From contig CAMWHY010000018.1 in the NCBI GenBank assembly GCA_947174185.1, positions 1 through 33,263 on the forward strand: 33,263 bases of DNA, given 5' to 3'. The notes beneath the pieces are model-generated. The model had not been told where the DNA came from. It searched no databases and saw nothing but the letters and a program-made list of their open reading frames with translations. Shown piece after piece: positions 26,659 to 33,263 of this stretch. The first letter of the stretch is position 1. Each line of letters starts with the position of its first letter. This DNA is from an uncultured Lachnospiraceae bacterium (GTDB lineage: Bacteria; Bacillota; Clostridia; Lachnospirales; Lachnospiraceae). The translations under genes were made by a program, and so were the position numbers.

Positions 26659-28722
26659 TTATTCTTCCCAGTACACTTCAATGACCGCTCCATCATATAA
26701 CGGTTCCATATACTCCGCCTTTTTGCCATTGACAGTTGTAATTAAGGTCTTCCCCTGAACCGTATTCAGATCAAAATCTATGTAATCAAAGATATCTACA
26801 AATACATAGGACGTTTTACCCTGTAAGACGATGGGTCTGGAATTCACAAGCACACCGATCGATACCGTCGGCAAGTCTGGCACAATGTTGTCCTGAGAAG
26901 CAGCCTCTTCCTCCACTTCCCCATCTTCCACTTCCTCGTCTTCCAGCACATCCCTTCGGCTTTCTTCCTCAATCGCCATCCGTATACTGAAGTTTTCATA
27001 AACCCTGGTATCATCTTCTGCCAGCTCATTATTAACATAAACCGCCATATTCATATCCAAGGTAACATCCATAAATTCCCTGATCTGCGCAACCGTATAA
27101 TAGCCTAACATTTCTATCTTATCGCCATTCCGGATATCATAATATTCATTTTCCAGCTTTCCGTTGACGGAAGCATATTTCGGAAGCGTCACCTTATTTC
27201 CATTCACCAAAATGCCAATCTTTGACTTGAATTCCGGCAGCTGCCCCAACGATATGGCTGCAGGATTGCCCGCGGTCGACTCCTCTACCATAATGACGTC
27301 ATTGGCATGGATCGCACTGTAAAGATCCGCCTCCTCACCATTCAATAAGATCTTCGCCGCCTCGCCAAATTCCCCACGGCATATCTTCTTCTTGCCGTTC
27401 AACGTATAGGCGATCTCGCTTCCCCGCTTCGGAAACAGCTTATCATTCGGAAAATCAGCCTGCATTGCAGCATCTACAATGGCAAGATTGCTGTTATCAT
27501 AAAGCTTGATATGTTCCTCATTAAATGTCACATAGATAAAGTTGTTATTCTGGTCATAATAATTCAGGCAGATACCGATCGGCGTTACCAGCAGGGAATC
27601 CTTCTTGATTTTTTCCTGAAATGTGATGTTCTGCATCACTTCTTCCCCTCGAAGCGCTACTCTCTCTTTCTGAATGCCAAGATGCTCCGCCAGCTTTTCC
27701 GGATAACCGGTGATCTTACCGCCACCGCCTACAATAAACACTGCGCTGACCGCTTTGCCACCGTTTAATTCCTTGATCTTATCCGATACCAGCTTAGCCA
27801 TCTGATCGATCTGTCCTGACAGCATCTTCAGAACGCGCTGTCTTGTAATAGACTGCTGCAGTCCCATAATATCTTTATATTTTACTTCTGTCCCCGGCTT
27901 GCCGCCGCCCCGCTTGATCTTCTCAGCTGTCTCAAAATCTACCAGACACTCCTTAGCGACCACTTCCGTCAGACTGTCCCCGGCGCAGGGGATCATACCG
28001 TATGCTACAATACATCCGTCCTTTGTAATACAGATATCTGAAGTACCGGCCCCCACATCTACCAGCGCAATATTCAGCATCCGGTACATCTGCGGAATCG
28101 CCACCGTCATGGCAGCGATCGGCTCCAATGTCATATTCACAACATTTAAGCCCGCAAGCTCAACTGCACGATAAAGTCCGTCCACCACATCATCCGGAAG
28201 AAAAGTCGCAATGATATCCGCTCCAATATTTTTTGCCTTATGATTTTCCAAATTGCTGATCGGATAGCCATTCAGATAATATCGGATAACGGAATTGCCA
28301 ACACAATAAAATTTCATATCAGAATCATTCGTTTCCTGCAGCTTCTCATATGCCTTTTCAATTCCAAGAGAAGTCAGCCCCATAATCTCCTCCGGCGTAA
28401 CTACCCTCTCCTTTTCAAACTCCCATGTGACACTGGTCTCAAAGGTAAGCAGCACACGGCCTGCGGCAGCAATACAGACATCCGTCAGCTTCACGGAAAG
28501 CTTCTTCTCCAAAGTACGCTTCACCTGCGTGATCGTATTGCCTACCTGACCGATATCATGAATCTGTCCATCCAGCATCGCACGTGTTTCATGTTCTTTG
28601 ATCACCTGCGCCGCAACGATAAAGCGGTCCCCTTCCCGATAACCTACGGTGCCCACGATACTTCTTGTTCCGATATCCAGTCCAAATACAAGCTGCCCTT
28701 GCGTTTTCATTTCATTGCCCAT
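26659..28722 (-). CDS. FtsA/PilM-like actin-fold ATPase with long C-terminal extension
   Basis: VFGLDIGTRSIVGTVGYREGDRF, NIALVDVGAGTSDICITKDG, VFIVGGGGKITGYPEKLAE; about 300-aa C-terminal region after the actin-like core. Confidence 0.85.
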   Translation of the reverse strand: MGNEMKTQGQLVFGLDIGTRSIVGTVGYREGDRFIVAAQVIKEHETRAMLDGQIHDIGQVGNTITQVKRTLEKKLSVKLTDVCIAAAGRVLLTFETSVTWEFEKERVVTPEEIMGLTSLGIEKAYEKLQETNDSDMKFYCVGNSVIRYYLNGYPISNLENHKAKNIGADIIATFLPDDVVDGLYRAVELAGLNVVNMTLEPIAAMTVAIPQMYRMLNIALVDVGAGTSDICITKDGCIVAYGMIPCAGDSLTEVVAKECLVDFETAEKIKRGGGKPGTEVKYKDIMGLQQSITRQRVLKMLSGQIDQMAKLVSDKIKELNGGKAVSAVFIVGGGGKITGYPEKLAEHLGIQKERVALRGEEVMQNITFQEKIKKDSLLVTPIGICLNYYDQNNNFIYVTFNEEHIKLYDNSNLAIVDAAMQADFPNDKLFPKRGSEIAYTLNGKKKICRGEFGEAAKILLNGEEADLYSAIHANDVIMVEESTAGNPAAISLGQLPEFKSKIGILVNGNKVTLPKYASVNGKLENEYYDIRNGDKIEMLGYYTVAQIREFMDVTLDMNMAVYVNNELAEDDTRVYENFSIRMAIEEESRRDVLEDEEVEDGEVEEEAASQDNIVPDLPTVSIGVLVNSRPIVLQGKTSYVFVDIFDYIDFDLNTVQGKTLITTVNGKKAEYMEPLYDGAVIEVYWEE

Positions 28723-28766
28723 CTTCCAACTCTCTATACTTTCTTAATATTTGCAAAATGCCTCTG

Positions 28767-29354
28767 TTAAAACGCTAATAAATTCGCCACCTGCTTCTGC
28801 ATGTTCTCGATAGAAGCATTATTATCTATAACATGATCACAGACTGCCCGAAACTCTGCCTCCGTCTTCTGCGCAGCCATGATGCTGTCGATCTTCTGAT
28901 CCGAATACCCTCTGCTTTCCTTCAGCCGCTTCCTTCTTACCGGCTCGCTTACATAAATATACCACATTTCATCCAAAATGTCCTGATAATCTTCTTCGAT
29001 CAACAGGGCAGCTTCTACTACAAAAAATTCCGTACCCTTTTTTCGTTCTTCCTCCATTGTTTCCAGTATATAACGCTTCACCGCCGGATGGACGATCGCG
29101 TTGACCTGCGCAAGCGCCTCCTCGTTTGAGAAGATCAGTCCGGACAACGTCTTCGCGTCTATCAATCCTTCCGCATCCAGAATCCCATTTCCCAATACTT
29201 CCACCAGTTTACGATAACATGGCTGTCCCGGCTGTTCCAGTTCCTTCGCCGCAATATCCGCCACGACAACTCTGGCATCATAATATGTTGTAATAAAAGT
29301 AAGCACCTCTGTTTTTCCTGATCCAACCCCGCCGGTGATGCCTATCGTCCTCAT
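28767..29354 (-). CDS. coaE: Dephospho-CoA kinase
   Basis: MRTIGITGGVGSGKTEVLTFI, IVHPAVKRYI; adjacent to polA. Confidence 0.95.
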   Translation of the reverse strand: MRTIGITGGVGSGKTEVLTFITTYYDARVVVADIAAKELEQPGQPCYRKLVEVLGNGILDAEGLIDAKTLSGLIFSNEEALAQVNAIVHPAVKRYILETMEEERKKGTEFFVVEAALLIEEDYQDILDEMWYIYVSEPVRRKRLKESRGYSDQKIDSIMAAQKTEAEFRAVCDHVIDNNASIENMQKQVANLLAF

Positions 29355-29415
29355 ATTCAACCTCCATATCGCATGTCACAGCTTTGAAAGTGCTTTTCAT
29401 CTTTGATTTTTCAAA

Positions 29416-32136
29416 CTATTTTGCCTCGTACCAGTCTGTCCCCCAGTGTGCATCTACTTCCAATTTCACCGGAAAATCCGCTGCACCAGACATTTCTTCT
29501 TCCAGAATCGCCATCACCAACTCTTTTTCCCTCTCCGGCGCTTCGATCAAAAGTTCATCATGGATCTGCAATATCATCCTTGCCTCCAAGCCTTCTTTCA
29601 ACAGCCTGTCATACACTCTGATCATCGCCATTTTGATCACATCTGCCGCAGTCCCCTGGATCGGAGCATTCATAGCCACCCGTTCCCCAAAAGACCTCTG
29701 CATGAAATTGCTATTCTTCAATTCCGGGATCGGTCTCCTCCTGCCGAATGCAGTGACAGAATACCCTGTCTTTTTGGCATATTCCTTTGCCGATTCCAGA
29801 TATTCATGAACGGCAGGATACATCGCAAAATAATCTTCTATATACTGCTGCGCTTCTTTTTTGGATATGGAAAGATCCTGACTGAGTCCAAAAGAACTGA
29901 TGCCATAGACAATCCCAAAATTGACAGCTTTCGCATTACGCCGCTGCAGATCCGTCACTTCCTCAAACGGCACATGGAATACTTTAGACGCCGTACTCCT
30001 GTGGATATCCTGATTTTCACGATATGCTGCAATCAGTTCTTCATCCCCCGCCAGAGACGCCAGAATACGAAGCTCAATCTGCGAATAATCAGCATCCACA
30101 AACACACAGCCCTCTTTTGGAATAAATACTTTCCTGATCTTCCTGCCAATCTCCATGCGCATAGGAATATTCTGCAGATTGGGTTCCGTAGAGCTGATCC
30201 TTCCTGTTGCAGTGATTGTCTGGTTAAAATTTGTATGGATCCGGTCATCCTCCTTAATAAATGCAGAAAGCCCGTCCGCATAGGTCGATTTTAGCTTTGT
30301 CAGAGTACGATATTCCAGAATATCTCTAATCACAGGCTGCTCCGGTGCAAGCTTCTCCAATACATCCGCAGAGGTAGAATATCCTGTTTTTGTCTTCTTA
30401 CCGCCTGGCAGTCCCATCTCACCAAATAATATTTCCCCAAGCTGCTTCGGTGAATTGATATTAAATTCACGCCCTACCGCCGCATAAATCTTTTCTTCCA
30501 GACACGCAATACTCTCCGCCAGTTCTTCTCCGTACCTATGCAGTGCGGCAGCATTCACCCGCACGCCTTCCGCTTCCATACGATATAATACATAGGACAA
30601 AGGCATCTCCATATCATTAAACAGGGAAACCATTTCCTGCTCCTGCAAACGCTTCGTCAGTTCAGAACGGCAATGTAGCGCGGCATATGCCTCCGTACAT
30701 GCATAGACAAAAAATTCCTCTTCCTTTTCTTTTACCACATTCTCTACTGTTGTCTTACCGAATCTTTGTTCATAATCCTGAATCATGCTGTTGCTGCATA
30801 ATCTGACAATATCTCCTGTCCGGTAATCACTATTTAACGGATTCAACAAATAAGCAGCCAGCAAAATATCAAAAAAATGGGCTGCTATCTCCTCTGCTTT
30901 GCCTTTTCCTATCCCAAGAACGCCATATAACTCCTTAACCGCATACGTCGCCATGATCACATTCTTCTGATATAGATCTTGCAGCCGTTCTGGAAGGTAT
31001 CCATCCTCCAGAAGTGCGGAATCCATATAATAAATCTCCTCCTTGGAAACTGCCAATGCTGCGATCAGCCGGTTCCTCTCCTCCAGCGCCTCATCAAATA
31101 AGGAAAGCTGCTGTCCGCCGGTCTTTTCTTCTATTGTCCATACCCGGACGCCTGCCTGTCCTGCCCTGACCGCTTTCTCAAAAGCGGCGTCCGCCTCCTT
31201 TGATCCCGTGATCCGGATAAATGACTTCTCACTAACCAGCACATCCTCCTTGGCGTCTGTGATCCCTGCCGACTCAAATCTTGACAGCATACTGCGGAAT
31301 CCCAATTCCACAAATTTCTTATATGCTTCTTTTGTATAAAGTTCTCCGAGCCTTGCATCCTCCCACTGATAAGAGATCTCTGCGGAAATATTGATCGTCG
31401 CTAATACTTTGCTCAGATCCGCCAGGTCTTTATGCTCGATCAGACTCTCTCTGACCGCTTTCATGGTGATTTCTTCCACATGCGCATAGATCTGATCCAG
31501 CGAACCATACTCTACCATCAGCTTCTCCGCCGTCTTCTGACCGATCTTAGGTACACCCGGTATATTATCTGAAGCATCCCCCATCAGTGCCTTGAGGTCA
31601 ATAAACTGAAGCGGGTCAACCTGATATTCGGCAATTACATCCTTCGCATAATAATCCTTGACCTCCGTCTTGCCGCCCTTTGTTTTCGGAATCCTGATCT
31701 TAATATGATCACTGGCAATCTGCAGCAGATCCCTGTCGCCTGATACCAGAGAAACCTCCATACCTTTCTTCTCCGCAGATTTTGCCATCGTACCTAAGAT
31801 ATCATCTGCCTCCAAGCCTGCCTGCTCCATGATCATCACGCCCATTGCCTGCAAAACTTCTTTCATGACCGGAACCTGTTCTTTCAATTCCGGATCCATC
31901 TGTTTTCTGGTACCTTTATATTCTTTATAAATTTCATGGCGGAACGTCGGCGCAGACACGTCAAAAGCAACTGCCAGATACTCCGGCTGTTCCTCTTCCA
32001 ATATTTTAAACATGATATTCAAAAATCCATAGATTGCATTGATATGAAGTCCGGCCGCATTTGTCAACGGTGGAACCCCATAATATGCCCTGTTTAATAT
32101 ACTGTGTCCATCAATTAATACCAGCTTATCCGCCAT
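29416..32136 (-). CDS. polA: DNA polymerase I
   Basis: 5' nuclease MADKLVLIDGHSILNRAYYG...LEADDILGTMA; polymerase motifs DADYSQIELRILASLAGDE, RRNAKAVNFGIVYGISSFGLS, QIHDELLIE. Confidence 0.98.
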   Translation of the reverse strand: MADKLVLIDGHSILNRAYYGVPPLTNAAGLHINAIYGFLNIMFKILEEEQPEYLAVAFDVSAPTFRHEIYKEYKGTRKQMDPELKEQVPVMKEVLQAMGVMIMEQAGLEADDILGTMAKSAEKKGMEVSLVSGDRDLLQIASDHIKIRIPKTKGGKTEVKDYYAKDVIAEYQVDPLQFIDLKALMGDASDNIPGVPKIGQKTAEKLMVEYGSLDQIYAHVEEITMKAVRESLIEHKDLADLSKVLATINISAEISYQWEDARLGELYTKEAYKKFVELGFRSMLSRFESAGITDAKEDVLVSEKSFIRITGSKEADAAFEKAVRAGQAGVRVWTIEEKTGGQQLSLFDEALEERNRLIAALAVSKEEIYYMDSALLEDGYLPERLQDLYQKNVIMATYAVKELYGVLGIGKGKAEEIAAHFFDILLAAYLLNPLNSDYRTGDIVRLCSNSMIQDYEQRFGKTTVENVVKEKEEEFFVYACTEAYAALHCRSELTKRLQEQEMVSLFNDMEMPLSYVLYRMEAEGVRVNAAALHRYGEELAESIACLEEKIYAAVGREFNINSPKQLGEILFGEMGLPGGKKTKTGYSTSADVLEKLAPEQPVIRDILEYRTLTKLKSTYADGLSAFIKEDDRIHTNFNQTITATGRISSTEPNLQNIPMRMEIGRKIRKVFIPKEGCVFVDADYSQIELRILASLAGDEELIAAYRENQDIHRSTASKVFHVPFEEVTDLQRRNAKAVNFGIVYGISSFGLSQDLSISKKEAQQYIEDYFAMYPAVHEYLESAKEYAKKTGYSVTAFGRRRPIPELKNSNFMQRSFGERVAMNAPIQGTAADVIKMAMIRVYDRLLKEGLEARMILQIHDELLIEAPEREKELVMAILEEEMSGAADFPVKLEVDAHWGTDWYEAK

Positions 32137-32221
32137 ATTTCCTATATCCCCGATCTTTCAAATACTCGATTTTGCCAGAATATTCCGTCTCTCTATCTTA
32201 TTTCATCCGAAAAACAAACGC

Positions 32222-32545
32222 CTACCAGAAAATCCCCTTTAATAAAAACAGGACCACTAGCGCGCATCCGCCATACAGAATACATAACATTAGCTTCTGC
32301 AATATACCACGCATATTGTACTCTCTGGCTGATGTCCTGAGACTTTTTTCAAAATCTTCTTCCAAATTAAAGGTTTTCCCGTATTCCAGACGTTTCATGC
32401 CCTCCATGACAAGAAACTGTACCCTTAATTCTTCCTTGCATTCTGCACATTCTTCCACATGCGAAAGCAGCTTCCTTGTCTTCTTTATGCTCAGTTCATG
32501 CTTCAGATATGGCAGCATATTCATTCGATAGTTGATACAATCCAT
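32222..32545 (-). CDS. Small zf-HC2/anti-sigma-like single-pass membrane protein
   Basis: MDCINYRMNMLPYLKHELSIKKTRKLLSHVEECAECKEEL (HxxxCxxC) plus C-terminal TM. Confidence 0.7.
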   Translation of the reverse strand: MDCINYRMNMLPYLKHELSIKKTRKLLSHVEECAECKEELRVQFLVMEGMKRLEYGKTFNLEEDFEKSLRTSAREYNMRGILQKLMLCILYGGCALVVLFLLKGIFW

Positions 32546-32640
32546 GTTAATATTCTGTCTTTCCTTCCCACTATCCCATATTTCTTTTGCCTATATTATA
32601 TCTTATTCTACAACATTACAGACTAAGATGCAAAAAAATG

Positions 32641-32669
32641 TTGTAAAATTTTTTGGAGTATGTTATTAT
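32641..32669 (+). promoter_or_regulatory. Promoter for tRNA-Leu
   Basis: TTGTAA (32641-32646) - 17 bp - TATTAT (32664-32669), about 27 bp upstream of the tRNA 5' end. Confidence 0.7.
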
Positions 32670-32696
32670 CATGTTTGTGATTCATAATCACCCTAA

Positions 32697-32779
32697 GCCG
32701 GCGTGTCGGAATGGCAGACGAGGCAGACTCAAAATCTGTTGTGGGCAACCACGTGCGGGTTCAAGTCCCGCTGCCGGCA
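32697..32779 (+). tRNA. tRNA-Leu (anticodon CAA)
   Basis: Acceptor GCCGGCG/TGCCGGC, anticodon loop CTCAAAA, long class II variable arm GTGGGCAACCAC, T arm GCGGGTTCAAGTCCCGC, discriminator A; no encoded CCA. Confidence 0.95.
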
Positions 32780-32788
32780 GTTTTTAAA

Positions 32789-32839
32789 AAATACCCAATT
32801 CATGCAAAACCGTTTCGAATATGCATAAATTGGGTATTT
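32789..32839 (+). terminator. Terminator-like hairpin downstream of tRNA-Leu
   Basis: aaatacccaatt ... aattgggtattt 12-bp stem with additional inner pairing, followed by a T-rich tract. Confidence 0.7.
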
Positions 32840-32985
32840 CTTTATTTTTTTATAATTATACTTTTCTTTAAAAAATGAAAAAATTATGTTTAAAAACACA
32901 ACTATGCAACACGAAATACAACACGAATCAACACCACAAAATATACATTTCATTTATTCTTTTAATATATTTTTTGCTTAATTTA

Positions 32986-33029
32986 AAAATGAGATCAACT
33001 TTTAATAGTCCAAAAGTTGATCTCATTTT
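32986..33029. terminator. Bidirectional terminator-like hairpin between tRNA-Leu and the right-edge gene
   Basis: Perfect 18-bp stem aaaatgagatcaactttt / aaaagttgatctcatttt with loop aatagtcc; T-runs on both strands. Confidence 0.75.
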
Positions 33030-33066
33030 AAATGTGTAAGTTAATTAAATTAATTTTGTGTCTTAG

Positions 33067-33263
33067 TTAAATACCTTTTCTTCCTTCTGATCTACCAAAT
33101 ACCATATAGTGCATCACGTAACCGTACAGATTATCGCCGTATGCCGCCTGCAGATCAGGATAGAGATCCCGGTACTTGGTTACGCTGAAATCTGGATGGG
33201 GTTGTCTTCCTGCATTAATGACATAAGTGAGGTAATGTTCGAGCAGTTTTGGGTCAGTATTTC
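33067..33263 (-). CDS. C-terminal fragment of a surface-type protein with a Y-x-DL-x-x-A-(Y/F)-G ... HY...G..EGR module (continues past window)
   Basis: Minus-strand translation ending ...NAGRQPHPDFSVTKYRDLYPDLQAAYGDNLYGYVMHYMVFGRSEGRKGI*. Confidence 0.7.
   Translation of the reverse strand, partial: NTDPKLLEHYLTYVINAGRQPHPDFSVTKYRDLYPDLQAAYGDNLYGYVMHYMVFGRSEGRKGI

Noticed and set aside
29446-30294. Long (282 aa) plus-strand ORF inside polA
   Set aside because: Antisense to conserved polymerase motifs; composition (Arg/His/Phe/Ile rich) is typical of reverse-frame translation.
32729-32953. 74-aa minus-strand ORF ending ...RQRDLNPHVVAHNRF
   Set aside because: Its end is the antisense translation of tRNA-Leu, a well-known false-ORF pattern.
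1-33263. Search for a defence island, prophage or biosynthetic cluster
   Set aside because: Apart from one Rpn-type nuclease, the coding content is housekeeping; no integrase, phage structural genes, toxin-antitoxin pair or CRISPR array seen.

Overview
The window is mostly a Clostridia chromosomal housekeeping block, probably Lachnospiraceae-like (inferred from gene order and protein style). Almost everything is on the minus strand. Read in the direction of transcription: possible anti-sigma/zinc-finger protein, polA, coaE, FtsA-like ATPase, WalJ/YycJ-type MBL hydrolase, chemotaxis receptor, ACT-domain protein, UPF0210/PFL protein, [tmcAL on +], pta, secreted M3-like peptidase, rpmF, plsX, acpP, rnc, smc, small Cys protein, ftsY, ilvA, YitT-family protein, Rpn-type nuclease, small membrane protein, ylxM, ffh, rpsP, khpA, rimM, trmD, and a NatA/NatB-type ABC transporter. 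A tRNA-Leu(CAA) is on +, and a partial surface-protein C-terminus enters at the right edge. I found no CRISPR array, prophage or obvious defence island. The most unusual signals are non-coding: dense tandem stem-loop arrays immediately after stop codons (3' end of ilvA, the khpA-rimM gap, the ACT-UPF0210 gap) and a terminator-like hairpin that contains the -35 of the ylxM-ffh promoter. Protein-level points of interest are an FtsA-like ATPase with a long, possibly repeated beta-grasp-like C-terminus, a membrane-anchored M3-like peptidase located where ackA/yceD would often be, a 24-bp minisatellite in the ftsY N-terminus, and a clamp-binding-like motif in the degenerate exonuclease region of PolA. 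All product calls come from reading the translations; no database search was run.
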